From the NCBI GenBank assembly GCA_002328185.1, contig DCWQ01000037.1, positions 24,033 through 63,218 of the forward strand: a stretch of DNA of 39,186 nt, written 5' to 3'. Positions 1 to 8,254 of the stretch are shown here, one piece after another. The DNA is from Dehalococcoidia bacterium UBA2158. GTDB lineage: Bacteria; Chloroflexota; Dehalococcoidia; Lucifugimonadales; UBA3495. A program made the position numbers and the translations under genes. The notes below the pieces were generated by a model. The model had not been told where the DNA came from. It saw only the letters and a list, made by a program, of their open reading frames with translations, and made no database searches. Numbering within the stretch: position 1 is the first letter of the stretch; every line of letters begins with the position of its first letter.

Positions 1-477
1 GTGGAAGGGCGGCCTTCTTGCTATGACGAATCTTGCGAGACTCGTATTACTTCGCGAGGTCCATCAGATGATCCAATCATGGTGTAAGGAATTCCGGGCG
101 GGGCGCCAGGAAGGATAGACACTCGGACCTGACCGCGAGAAAAACCAGGGCCACCGTGGCCACCGGAACGGCGAATCCAACTAGAGTCATACCGAAGAAA
201 AGAACTGTCGTCAACTTGACACTGAAGCAGGCGCACACAGAAATGTACTCTCCAAACCCGGCCTGTTCAACGGCAAGCGAGTTTGTATCCAAGTCTGAGA
301 GGTCGCTGGAGATTTCCGTGTAACGAGTGTCGACGATTTTCGCAGCGGCAATAGTACCGGCAGTGCCAGGGAAGTGACCTGAAAGTGCCGGTTCCCAGGA
401 TGGTCCGGGCCGCTCCAGGGCGGTTCGTGTATCATTGCCCCCAACCAGCTTCTGAACCCAAGGAAACACCGAAAAAG
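1..477. other. Left edge, no confident gene
   Basis: No convincing gene lies upstream of the first CDS. On the plus strand, frame 1 is open from the window edge to a TAA at 85-87, so it could be the last 28 codons of a gene entering from the left, but nothing in it is recognisable. On the minus strand an open frame across 77-469 encodes a hydrophobic segment near its C-terminus. It has no recognisable family, no convincing ribosome binding site, and overlaps the upstream region of the plus-strand gene. I treat it as uncertain. Confidence 0.3.
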
Positions 478-1323
478 ATGTACACGCCAGAATCCTGGGC
501 CAAGGTGCTCGAGGCCGAGGTCAGCGCAGTCAAGGAATACCTAGCAGCGTTATCTGCCGAAGACTTGCAGCGGCCCAGCGCCTGCGTGGACTGGTCGGTG
601 GCTGACGTTCTGGCCCACCTGGCCGGCCAGGACCACGCCCCACGTGTCAGGAGAGGGCTTCAGGGGGATTATTCCCCGGAAGAGGGCGCTCCGGCTGTGG
701 CCGACCACGATGAAGACCGGTTCGCCAAGAACATCTTCGACCGGGCGCTGGCGACCCGGGAGCGACACGGCGACCAACTGTTGTCGTATCTGGCCCAGCG
801 CTTGGATGAGGTGGTTGAGGTCTTTAAATCCGTGGGGCCCAACGACTGGGACAAGCTTTGCTACTGGCCCCCCGGACCGGAGGCCGTGCGGACCCTGCTG
901 GCCCAGCGCATCGCTGAGCTGACCATGCACACTTGGGATTTCAAGTCGGTCCTGGACGACGATTACCATCTCTCGGCAGATGCCGTTGGGGCGCTGATCG
1001 AGGGAGTTGACCGGGCGGTACGCCGGGCGTTCCGGCCCGACCCGTCTCTCGCAGAACCGCTGGTCTACCGCTTCGTCATGGAAGGCCAGATCGACGGCCA
1101 GACCGCCATTCGAAAAGACATCGTCATCGCAGCTGACGGCGCCCAGGTGCAACCGGCGGGCTACGAAGAACCGGACGTGACCTTCCAGTGCGACGGCGAG
1201 ACCTACGTCTTGGTCATGTACGGACGGCTGAAGATAGCCGACGCCCTAGCGGAAGGCAGTTTGACCTTCGATGGCAACCCAGCGTTGGCGGTTGGTTTCG
1301 GCCGCCGGTTCGTGGGCGGTTAG
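478..1323 (+). CDS. Maleylpyruvate isomerase/DinB-like family protein
   Basis: This 281-residue protein has the fold signature of mycothiol-dependent maleylpyruvate isomerase-like (MDMPI/DinB) proteins. The N-terminal half carries the segment CVDWSVADVLAHLAGQDH (about residues 36-53), matching the family's W-x-V-x-D-V-L-x-H-L helix whose His is a metal ligand. The last 60 residues (VTFQCDGETY to LTFDGNPALA) resemble the SCP2-like C-terminal domain often fused to it. I place the start at ATG 478, preceded by AAGGAA. The reading frame stays open to 385, but the extra 31 residues are low-complexity and not family-like. The family includes thiol-dependent isomerases and S-transferases, so the substrate cannot be told. 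It converges on the MMPL gene with an 18-base gap. The family call is fairly secure; the function is not. Confidence 0.75.
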   Translation: MYTPESWAKVLEAEVSAVKEYLAALSAEDLQRPSACVDWSVADVLAHLAGQDHAPRVRRGLQGDYSPEEGAPAVADHDEDRFAKNIFDRALATRERHGDQLLSYLAQRLDEVVEVFKSVGPNDWDKLCYWPPGPEAVRTLLAQRIAELTMHTWDFKSVLDDDYHLSADAVGALIEGVDRAVRRAFRPDPSLAEPLVYRFVMEGQIDGQTAIRKDIVIAADGAQVQPAGYEEPDVTFQCDGETYVLVMYGRLKIADALAEGSLTFDGNPALAVGFGRRFVGG

Positions 1324-1341
1324 CCTGGCTGGGCGCTTGGG

Positions 1342-3591
1342 TTAGTCGTTCGCGGCGGCGGGTGCGGCTTCGGCAGGGGCTGTTACTTCATCAGCCGGAG
1401 TGACCCTGGGCAAGAACTCCAACCAGCCCGGCAGGTACCAGTTCCAGCCGCCCAGCAGTTTCATGCTGGCCGGAAGCAGAACCACCCGGATCACAGTGGC
1501 GTCGATGAACACGGCCACCGCTAGCCCCAGGCCGAATTGTTGCAGGCCCAGCACCCGGCTGGTGGCAAAGGCGGCGAACACCCCAACCATCACCGCCGCC
1601 GCACTGGTTATCTGGCCCGCGGTCAGGCGGATGCCCGTGGCCACGGCGCGCTCGTTCTCCCCATGCTTGTCATATTCTTCCTTGATCCGGTTGAGCAGCA
1701 GCATGTGGTAGTCCATGGACAGACCGAAGAGAATGCCAAACAGGAACAAAGGCAGCCACGTTTCGATTATCCCGGTCTCCTCCGAACCTAAGATACTGAT
1801 GCCCCAACCCCACTGGAAAACCATGACCAGGATGCCGTAGACTGCGCCCACCGACAGCAGGTTCAGCACCAGCGCCTTGATGGGTATGATGATCGACCGG
1901 AACATCACCAGCAGCAGCAGGAAAGACAACCCCAGTACAAAGGCGAATACATAGTAGGCCGAGCTGAACATCCGGTCTCGAAAGTCGATCCCCTCGGCTG
2001 TGTCCCCGGCTACGTAGGTGTCGGCGTGAATACCGGCGAACGCCTCCGGCAATATCTGCTCCCGTAGCAGCAGCACAGCGTCTTCTGACGCATCGTCATC
2101 GATGTTGCCCGCCAAGGGGACATTGATGAGGGTCAGCGTGCCCTCACGGTCATTGAACGTTTCAAATGGGCCCAGGAAGGAATCGTTCTGATCAACCGCT
2201 TCGATCAAGGCGGAGACGGCCCCCAGAATCTCAGGAGTATTGACGTCCGAGGCGTCCACCACCACCTTGGCCGGAAGGATCAGGCTGCTGGAGAAATGGT
2301 CCTCTAGTAACTCGAAGGCTCGCTTGCTCTTGAGGTCGTCGGGAAGCGCGTCGGCGCCAGCATTGAATCCCAGGTTCATGGAAAAAAATGGGACCGTCAG
2401 CGCAACCAACGCCGCTATGGTCAGTATTGCCAGGGGAAGAGGCTGCGCCAGCACCCAGCCGGTGATGGCAGACCAGATCCCGCCCTGGTCCGATTCCCGG
2501 CCCAGGATGGGTATCCGCAGACGGTTCACGCCGTCCCCCAGCAAGGAGAGCAGGCCCGGCAACAGAGTCAGTGAGGCAATCACGGCCACGAACACCACGA
2601 TGATGGCCCCCAAAGCCAGGGAGATAAACGTGAAATCTCTGGTCAGCATCAGCCCGGCTAGTGAGAGGACGACGGTGACTCCCGCGTAGAAAACTGCTCT
2701 GCCGGTGGTGTTGGCGGCCACCGTGATGGCTTCGATCTTCTCTCGGCCTGCCGCTCGTTCCGTCCGGAAGCGGCTGACGATGAACAGCGAGTAGTCGATA
2801 CCCACCGCCAGGCCCATCAACAAGATCATCTCCGCGTACAACTCGACCAGCGGATAAACCTGGCTGACCATGGCTGCGATACCGATGGCAGTAAAGATGG
2901 AGCCCACAGCCATCACCAGCGGTATCAGGGCAGCGATCAACGCCCGGAAGGCCAGGATCAGAATGACCAGGCCGATGACCAGTGAATAAAGTAGGATTCG
3001 GTTGAAGTCTTCGTCCAGAATCTCGTCGAACTCATCTTCGATGAGCCTGAAGCTGACCACCCCTATCTCGAACCCAGCGGCGTCGTTCGAAGCTCGCTCG
3101 ACGGTTTCAAGTAACGGCCCAATCTCAATATGGCCGGTCGGGTCGTCGGGGTTCTGGAGAGTGACCAAGGCCAGCACGGCATTGCCATCGTCGGCAAACA
3201 TGCTGGGCTCGTGGGTGTCGTAGAAGCTGATGGCGTCGATCACCTGGGGAAGCTCTCTGATCGCTAACATCGCCGATTCCACCGTCTCCATGAACGAAGG
3301 GGCATTGGCGTCTAGGGAAGGGTTGCTGAAGATCAGTCTCTCGCGCCTGGTGTGACTGGCGGGCTGAGTAGTGGCGGGGTCAGGGGCGAAGCGCTCGTTC
3401 AGTAGTTCCGACGCTTTTCCGGACTCACCCACACCCCCCTCGTCGTCCCTGGTGTCGGTACCCACCATCCCTATGGAAAGCACTGCCAGTACGATCACCA
3501 ACACCGCGGCAAGCAGGATTATCCAACGATGTACGGCGCTCCAGCGGGCGATCCGCGCCGTGAACGACAGACCCGTAGTTGCGCTACTCAT
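1342..3591 (-). CDS. MMPL/RND-family membrane exporter
   Basis: A 749-residue inner-membrane transporter of the MMPL (RND superfamily) type, which exports lipids or hydrophobic compounds using the proton gradient. The layout is the classic duplicated one: a first membrane helix at about 22-44, an extracytoplasmic loop (about 45-195), then a helix bundle (about 196-355). A second copy follows with a helix at 385-405, a loop at 406-540, and a bundle at 545-710. The Asp-Tyr pairs used in proton relay in MmpL3 are visible in both bundles, GIDYS at 264-268 and GLSMDYH at 623-629. The C-terminus is Ala/Pro/Glu-rich. The start is ATG 3591. It is divergent from the Rieske genes, so it could export a substrate or product of that pathway, but this is only inference from position. 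Confidence 0.92.
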   Translation of the reverse strand: MSSATTGLSFTARIARWSAVHRWIILLAAVLVIVLAVLSIGMVGTDTRDDEGGVGESGKASELLNERFAPDPATTQPASHTRRERLIFSNPSLDANAPSFMETVESAMLAIRELPQVIDAISFYDTHEPSMFADDGNAVLALVTLQNPDDPTGHIEIGPLLETVERASNDAAGFEIGVVSFRLIEDEFDEILDEDFNRILLYSLVIGLVILILAFRALIAALIPLVMAVGSIFTAIGIAAMVSQVYPLVELYAEMILLMGLAVGIDYSLFIVSRFRTERAAGREKIEAITVAANTTGRAVFYAGVTVVLSLAGLMLTRDFTFISLALGAIIVVFVAVIASLTLLPGLLSLLGDGVNRLRIPILGRESDQGGIWSAITGWVLAQPLPLAILTIAALVALTVPFFSMNLGFNAGADALPDDLKSKRAFELLEDHFSSSLILPAKVVVDASDVNTPEILGAVSALIEAVDQNDSFLGPFETFNDREGTLTLINVPLAGNIDDDASEDAVLLLREQILPEAFAGIHADTYVAGDTAEGIDFRDRMFSSAYYVFAFVLGLSFLLLLVMFRSIIIPIKALVLNLLSVGAVYGILVMVFQWGWGISILGSEETGIIETWLPLFLFGILFGLSMDYHMLLLNRIKEEYDKHGENERAVATGIRLTAGQITSAAAVMVGVFAAFATSRVLGLQQFGLGLAVAVFIDATVIRVVLLPASMKLLGGWNWYLPGWLEFLPRVTPADEVTAPAEAAPAAAND

Positions 3592-3848
3592 GATTGTCCC
3601 CTGGCTACTATCTTAAAACGCCGACCAGGACCTGGTCTGGTCCTACGTTTTTTACGAATTGCCGAGCAAACTCGGATTCAGTGGTTCAAATTTTGGTGCT
3701 GGCAACGGATATCGTAACATCTGACCGCTCGGCTGATTTCGTCCTGGCTACATCGTATGACCCAACTTGACCCTCCATAGGCCGTGTGCTATACACCGGA
3801 TAACCCCCTGGCCTATAGACCAAGACGGGTTCATACAGGAGGCGAGAC
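3592..3848. other. Divergent intergenic region, MMPL/Rieske
   Basis: This gap of about 257 bases separates two divergently transcribed units. It holds the plus-strand promoter at 3767-3795 and must also contain the MMPL promoter on the minus strand, which I could not place with confidence. No coding signal, tRNA or repeat was recognised. Confidence 0.6.
3767..3795 (+). promoter_or_regulatory. Sigma-70-type promoter of the Rieske operon
   Basis: TTGACC at 3767-3772 and TATACA at 3790-3795 are separated by exactly 17 bases, each one mismatch from the housekeeping consensus. Transcription would begin near 3802, giving a leader of about 47 bases before the GTG start at 3849. Confidence 0.7.
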
Positions 3849-5117
3849 GTGGTATTGGACGTGAAGAGTCTGGTGGACGCCGAAGCCGGCCTGATCAGCC
3901 GGCGCATCTTCATCGAGGACGAGATCTACCAGGAAGAGCTAGAGCGCATATTCGCCCGCTGCTGGCTGTTCCTGTGCCACGAGAGCCAGATACCCCAGCC
4001 TGGCGATTTCATCACCACCTACATGGGCGAGGACTCGGTTCTGGTGATGCGCGACACCTCCGGTAAGATCGGGGCGTTCCTGAACGTTTGCCCCCATCGC
4101 GGCAACCGGCTATGCCGGGCCGACAATGGTAACGCATCTGCCTTGATTTGCGCATACCACGGCTGGGCCTTCGGCAATAACGGGAACCTGCAGGCCGTTC
4201 CCAACCTGCAAGACGCCTATTATGGCGACCTGGACCACTCGAAATGGGGGCTGGTCCCGGTGGCCCAACTGGACACCTACAAAGGAATGGTCTTTGCCAC
4301 CTTTGATAAGAACGCACCGTCTCTGACCGACTACCTGGGCGAGATGGCCTGGTATCTGGACTGCTTCTTCGACCGCCGGGAAGGGGGAGTGGAGGTCGTT
4401 GGTGGAGTCCACCGCTGGATCATCCCCTGCAACTGGAAGCTGCCCGCCGAGAACTTCGGTGGCGACGCCTATCACGTGGCCTGGAACCATCTGTCGGCCT
4501 TGACTTCGGGTTTCAGCCGCGCCCCGGCTGGCAGGCAGACACCCGGAGGCGGCACAATCTCACCCGGCAACGGCCACTGCATCCTGGCCGTGGGCGCCGA
4601 GGATTATTCGGCCGCGCCCGCCCGGATCATCGAGGAGTACGAAGAGTTGATCCGAGCTGAGACTCTGGACCGGCTGGGTCCGCGTCTCGAGAAGATGACG
4701 CCCAATGTGGGCACCGTTTTTCCCCATATGTCTTTCCTCAGGGGCAGCTCCCGCAGCTTCCGGGTCTGGCACCCCAAGGGCCCGGACAAGATCGAGGTGA
4801 TCTCCTGCCAGTTCGTCGACAAAGCCGCACCGCCTGAGGTCAAAGAGGCCCTCCGTGTCACCGGGCTGCGGGCCTTCGGACCCTCGGGCGCTCTGGAGCA
4901 GGACGACATGGACAACTGGGAGGAATGCACCCGAACCAACCGGGGCGCGGTCACTCGGCGTTATGCCCTGAACTATCAGATGGGCCTGGGCCATGACCGG
5001 TTCGATGAGGAACTTGGCGCTTGGTCCAGCGATTTCCGTCTCAGCGACAGCAACCCGCGATATTTCTACCAGCGGTGGTCCAGCCTGATGCAGGCCGACA
5101 GCTGGGACCAAGTCTAG
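3849..5117 (+). CDS. Rieske non-heme iron oxygenase, large (alpha) subunit
   Basis: A 422-residue catalytic subunit of a ring-hydroxylating oxygenase, which inserts oxygen into aromatic or alicyclic substrates using electrons relayed through a Rieske cluster. The [2Fe-2S] ligands are Cys81/His83 (CPHRG) and Cys101/His104 (CAYHGW). The mononuclear iron ligands are His209 and His214 in DAYHVAWNH, with bridging Asp206. The numbering is almost the same as naphthalene dioxygenase (Asp205, His208, His213). The third iron ligand is probably Asp352 or Asp353 in the acidic EQDDMDNW segment. The start is GTG 3849, preceded by AGGAGG at 3837-3842 with 6-base spacing. The beta subunit follows 13 bases downstream. 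No ferredoxin or reductase is present in the window. The substrate cannot be read from sequence. Confidence 0.95.
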   Translation: MVLDVKSLVDAEAGLISRRIFIEDEIYQEELERIFARCWLFLCHESQIPQPGDFITTYMGEDSVLVMRDTSGKIGAFLNVCPHRGNRLCRADNGNASALICAYHGWAFGNNGNLQAVPNLQDAYYGDLDHSKWGLVPVAQLDTYKGMVFATFDKNAPSLTDYLGEMAWYLDCFFDRREGGVEVVGGVHRWIIPCNWKLPAENFGGDAYHVAWNHLSALTSGFSRAPAGRQTPGGGTISPGNGHCILAVGAEDYSAAPARIIEEYEELIRAETLDRLGPRLEKMTPNVGTVFPHMSFLRGSSRSFRVWHPKGPDKIEVISCQFVDKAAPPEVKEALRVTGLRAFGPSGALEQDDMDNWEECTRTNRGAVTRRYALNYQMGLGHDRFDEELGAWSSDFRLSDSNPRYFYQRWSSLMQADSWDQV

Positions 5118-5130
5118 GACGCCGAACTTG

Positions 5131-5685
5131 ATGCCAAACTTAATAACAGAAGAGACGATTCGCGAGGTTGAACAGTTTCTCTACCGGGAAGCCCGGCTGC
5201 TGGACAGCCGCCGCTTCTCAGAGTGGTTGGAGTTTTTTTCCGAAGACCTCCGCTATTGGATGCCTACCCGCTCCAATCGCTATCCGGTGAACAGCAAGGC
5301 CATATCCATCCTTGACGCCTCCCGCTACGAGGAAGAGGAGGTCTCCGGGGAGGACGAATTAGCCTTCATGGAAGAGACGAAAAAGACCCTGGAGATGCGG
5401 GTGGCCCGCCTGGGCACCGGAATGGCTTGGGCCGAGGACCCGCCGTCCCGCACGCGCCACATAATCACCAATATAGAAGTCGAGCAAGGGGACACTTCGG
5501 ACCAGTTGCGGGCCTACTCCAACTTCGTGATGTACCGGAACCGGGCCGAAAGAGACGAGGACTTTTACGTGGGCAGCCGTGAGGACATCATGCGCCGGGA
5601 AGGTGGTCAGCTCCGTATTTCGTACCGGAAGATAGTCATGGACCAGAACGTTCTCCTAGCAAAAAACATAAGCAACTTCTTCTAG
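5131..5685 (+). CDS. Ring-hydroxylating oxygenase, small (beta) subunit
   Basis: This 184-residue protein matches the beta subunit of alpha3beta3 ring-hydroxylating dioxygenases, a cone-fold (NTF2/SnoaL-like) structural partner. Recognisable parts are the N-terminal helix with FLYREARLLDSRRFSEW, the segment RYWMP, the SRTRHIITN stretch around residue 110, and the C-terminal YRKIVMDQNVLLAKNIS. The length is normal for the family. I choose ATG 5131; an in-frame TTG at 5128 is also possible. It lies 13 bases after the alpha gene, so the two are co-transcribed and co-assembled. The presence of beta argues for an alpha3beta3 dioxygenase rather than an alpha-only Rieske oxygenase. Confidence 0.9.
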   Translation: MPNLITEETIREVEQFLYREARLLDSRRFSEWLEFFSEDLRYWMPTRSNRYPVNSKAISILDASRYEEEEVSGEDELAFMEETKKTLEMRVARLGTGMAWAEDPPSRTRHIITNIEVEQGDTSDQLRAYSNFVMYRNRAERDEDFYVGSREDIMRREGGQLRISYRKIVMDQNVLLAKNISNFF

Positions 5686-5797
5686 GTGCCGCAGGCACGT
5701 TTAGTTCGGACGGGTTGGTACAAACCGTTGAACAGGACCTCAGGCGCGGTATTCTACTTCAACTACCATAGCGTCTAGTCACGCCTTCTGCGCTGTC

Positions 5798-5827
5798 ACC
5801 CCTCTCCTTCCGCGGAAAGAGAGGGGT
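5798..5827. repeat. 30-bp near-perfect palindrome downstream of the Rieske genes
   Basis: The 30 bases starting ACCCCTCTC and ending GAGAGGGGT form an inverted repeat centred on CCGCGG with one mismatched pair. The tail is not a real T-run (TCTCATTGCTTTGG), so it may act as a weak terminator or mRNA end-stabiliser for the dioxygenase transcript. It also resembles the C/G-rich part of the repeats at 12.2 kb and 32.1 kb. Confidence 0.6.
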
Positions 5828-5860
5828 CTCATTGCTTTGGTCAAAACCGGCTACACCGCG

Positions 5861-5900
5861 CAACGGGATTCCTCGTCGGCTGCGCTCCTTGGAATGACAG
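5861..5900. repeat. Dispersed palindromic repeat fragment
   Basis: The segment GGGATTCCTCGTCGG followed by GGAATGACAG has inverted GGATTCC / GGAAT-type ends like the intergenic repeats at 10.2, 12.1 and 32.2 kb. Only one short copy is present, so the assignment to the family is tentative. Confidence 0.4.
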
Positions 5901-5935
5901 TGTTGTGGAGAGCCTTTAGTTGTGGGATGGACGGT

Positions 5936-6526
5936 CTACCCCGCCGCCTGAACCGCCGCCGTCAGCTCGTCAAAACTCATCGCCCCCGAATGCAACCTTC
6001 CCCCGACACGGAACGAAGGAGTCCGTACTACGCCCGCCTCCGAAGCCTCCTCATGTTGGGCCAAAACAAGCTCCTGGTAGGCGCCGGAGTCCAGCTTGGG
6101 CCACATATCCCCCCAGTCCAGCCCGATTGAAATGGATAGGCGGCGGATGGTGTAGAGGTTGCCCAGGTCGGTGCCCTGTTCCCAGTATTCTTTTGACGCC
6201 GCCCAGTAGAACTCTTGGTCCAAGCCCCGTTCTTTGGCGTAGGCCGTTGCGGCATGGATGGCCAGGGTGCTTATGGACCTATTGGACGCAGGCTCAGTGC
6301 CCAATCCGTGGCCGGGCCGGTAGAGGGGCTGCCGACGGTGACTGCCCGGCACGTCCCCCGGAGCGATTGTGGCCCGGCTGTTCTCAACAGAGCTTGAGCG
6401 CACCAAGAAAGGTCTCCGATCGATCTCGAAATTCAGCCCGGACGCCAATTGCTCCAGTTGCCGCAGCCCGTGGTAGGAGTGGGGGCAGGCGTAATCGAAC
6501 CAAACGGTGAACGCGGCGGCAGGCAT
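5936..6526 (-). CDS. DsbA-family (FrnE-like) thiol oxidoreductase
   Basis: A 196-residue cytoplasmic protein of the DsbA/2-hydroxychromene-2-carboxylate isomerase superfamily. It begins with the beta strand FTVWFDYACPHSY, placing the active-site motif at Cys14-Pro-His-Ser17. There is a single active-site cysteine, as in FrnE and isomerase-type members rather than in true CxxC disulfide oxidases. The cis-proline region is in VVRTPSFRVGG near residue 170. There is no signal peptide. It starts 8 bases after the stop of the uracil-DNA glycosylase gene and is probably co-transcribed with it. Glutathione-S-transferase kappa-like isomerase activity is an alternative. Confidence 0.85.
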   Translation of the reverse strand: MPAAAFTVWFDYACPHSYHGLRQLEQLASGLNFEIDRRPFLVRSSSVENSRATIAPGDVPGSHRRQPLYRPGHGLGTEPASNRSISTLAIHAATAYAKERGLDQEFYWAASKEYWEQGTDLGNLYTIRRLSISIGLDWGDMWPKLDSGAYQELVLAQHEEASEAGVVRTPSFRVGGRLHSGAMSFDELTAAVQAAG

Positions 6527-6534
6527 GCTGGAAC

Positions 6535-7230
6535 TTAGCTCAGGCTCAGTTCTTTGGCTTGTTTGAGAACTTTGACCAGGGCATCCATGGTCAGAACGCC
6601 GGTATTGGTGTTGCGCGGGCTGGGGTGGTACGAGGCGACCATCATAGGCAGCAACGGCCCGAACCGGTAGACTTCTCCGTGCATGAACTTCCCTCGCATC
6701 TTTTCCGACGCCATTTCGCTCAGGGTTTGCAGCGTGGCCCGGAACGCGATGTGGCCCAGGGCCATGATGACTTTCAAGTTGGGCAGCATCCGCAGCTCCC
6801 GGACCAGGTAAGGCAGGCAGGCCCGCTGCTCCTCAGGAGTGGGTTTGTCGCCGGGGGGCACACACCGCACCGCTGCGGCGATATAGGCCCCGTTGAACTC
6901 CAGGCCGTCGTCACGGTGGTCCGAGTTGGGTTGGTTGGCCAGCCCAGCTTTGTGCATGGCGGCGGTCAGAAAAGTCGCTGATGAATCGCCGGTGAAGACA
7001 CGTCCGGTCCGGTTGCCGCCGTGGGCTGCCGGAGCCAGGCCTAGCAGCACCAGTGAGGCGTCGGAGTCGCCGTAACTGGGAACGGGCTTGGCCCAGTAGT
7101 CCCAGTCCTTGTAGGACGCCCGCTTCTCTTGCCCGATCTTCTCCCGCCAGTCCACCAAGCGGGTACACATACGGCAGGCTACGATCTCATCCGTGAGGGA
7201 CGCCAACTGTTTTCTATGACTATCTTCCAC
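6535..7230 (-). CDS. Uracil-DNA glycosylase, family 5 (UDGb-like)
   Basis: A 231-residue base-excision repair enzyme that removes uracil, and in family 5 also hypoxanthine and related deaminated bases, from DNA. Motif 1 is GLAPAAHGGNRTGRVFTGD at 64-82. It has Ala-Ala-His where family 4 has a Glu, and this is diagnostic of family 5. Motif 2 is HPSPRN starting at His202. Four cysteines (19, 22, 123, 138) are spaced as in the [4Fe-4S] cluster of families 4 and 5. It is the first gene of a two-gene unit with the DsbA-like gene and is divergent from the broken transporter. The start is ATG 7230. Confidence 0.93.
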   Translation of the reverse strand: MEDSHRKQLASLTDEIVACRMCTRLVDWREKIGQEKRASYKDWDYWAKPVPSYGDSDASLVLLGLAPAAHGGNRTGRVFTGDSSATFLTAAMHKAGLANQPNSDHRDDGLEFNGAYIAAAVRCVPPGDKPTPEEQRACLPYLVRELRMLPNLKVIMALGHIAFRATLQTLSEMASEKMRGKFMHGEVYRFGPLLPMMVASYHPSPRNTNTGVLTMDALVKVLKQAKELSLS

Positions 7231-7262
7231 AAATAACTCCGTAAGAAGCCTTCGGCCTGGGG

Positions 7263-8160
7263 ATGCTCGGACCTGAGGCTGCTATACTCAGGCCCAAGAC
7301 CGCCGTATCCTTTATTCTGGCGCTATTTTCCGCAGTGGCCCACTCCTCGTGGAACCTGCTGCTGAAGCGGGCCGGCGACTCCGAAGTGTTCGCTTTTGGT
7401 CGCGGCCTCCATTTTGCTGACCCCGGTGGGACTGGCGCTGCTTTGATACAACTCGGTGGGCCTCTCCGGTCTTGGGTTCCTTCTGCCCACCATAGTTCTC
7501 CACGTCCTTTACTTCAACCTGTTGGCCCGCGGCTATGCTCAAGGCGACCTTTCCCTGGTCTATCCGGTGGCCCGGGGCATGGGGCCCATGCTGGTGCCGG
7601 TGTTGGCCGTGATCTTCTTGAACGAGACCATCGCATCCCTCGCCATCGTCGGGATAGCCGCCATCATCGGAGGGATATACACAATCTCATGGTGGGCCAA
7701 TTCAATCAAGCGCTAAGAAGCCTCTTGCTGTTCCTCAGGTCCGCCTGAATGGGTTACACAGTGCTCACCGGACTACCGTAGCCGCCTATTCCATCGTAGA
7801 TAAAGAGGGAGTCGGTCAAGTACAACCGCTACTCTACATGTATTTTTTGGGTACCGGAACTGCCGTGATGCTGGCGTCCTACATCCTTGCCCAAAAAGGT
7901 GCCGCGGCCGTCAGAGCGAAATGGCAGGCGAATGTCCTCCCCATGACCGTGGCCGGACTCCTCACCTTCGCGGCCGACGGCCTGGCGTTGACGCCTTCTC
8001 TCTGTCGGGGGTCAGCTACGTCTCGCCGGCCCGGGAGGTCGGCATCGGCATCGGGGTGGTGATGGGCGTGTTCCTGCTGAAGGAGCCCTTTGGCGGCGGT
8101 ATGCTGCTGGGCTTCGGCTTCATCGTCGGCGGGCTGGTGATGATTGCATTGTCACCGTAA
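7263..8160 (+). pseudogene. EamA/DMT-family transporter, broken by several frameshifts
   Basis: Pieces of a ten-helix EamA (drug/metabolite transporter) protein run in order through changing frames. The N-terminal helix (SFILALFSAVAHSSWNLLLK) reads to about 7395. The frame then shifts, continues through VAASILLTPVGLALL, and meets an in-frame TGA at 7444-7446. The next segment (LGFLLPTIVLHVLYFNLLAR to SWWANSIKR) ends at TAA 7716. The second EamA repeat resumes in another frame with VAAYSIVDKEGVG before 7838, and a further shift near 7990 leads to the C-terminal VSPAREVGIGIGVVMG and stop at 8160. At least four frame changes plus a stop make this a decayed gene. Clustered sequencing error is less likely, because both neighbours are intact. 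Confidence 0.85.
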
Positions 8161-8198
8161 CCAAGCCGATATTGAGCCAGACGCGTCCAGACATAATG

Positions 8199-8204
8199 TA
8201 TAAT
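8199..8204 (+). promoter_or_regulatory. Possible -10 box upstream of the M20 peptidase
   Basis: A perfect TATAAT lies 50 bases before the ATG at 8255. I see no good -35 hexamer at 16-18 bases; TTGAGC is 21 bases away. Only the -10 element is supported. Confidence 0.4.
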
Positions 8205-8254
8205 ACCCGGAGCTTAAAACAGGCCATTATCAGACGTGGGTATAGAGGGAGCCG

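Noticed and set aside
77..469. Minus-strand open frame with a hydrophobic segment near its C-terminus
   Set aside because: No recognisable domain, no good ribosome binding site, and it overlaps the leader of the 478-1323 gene.
3675..3700. GTTCAAATT that resembles a tRNA T-loop
   Set aside because: No acceptor or anticodon stem can be built around it.
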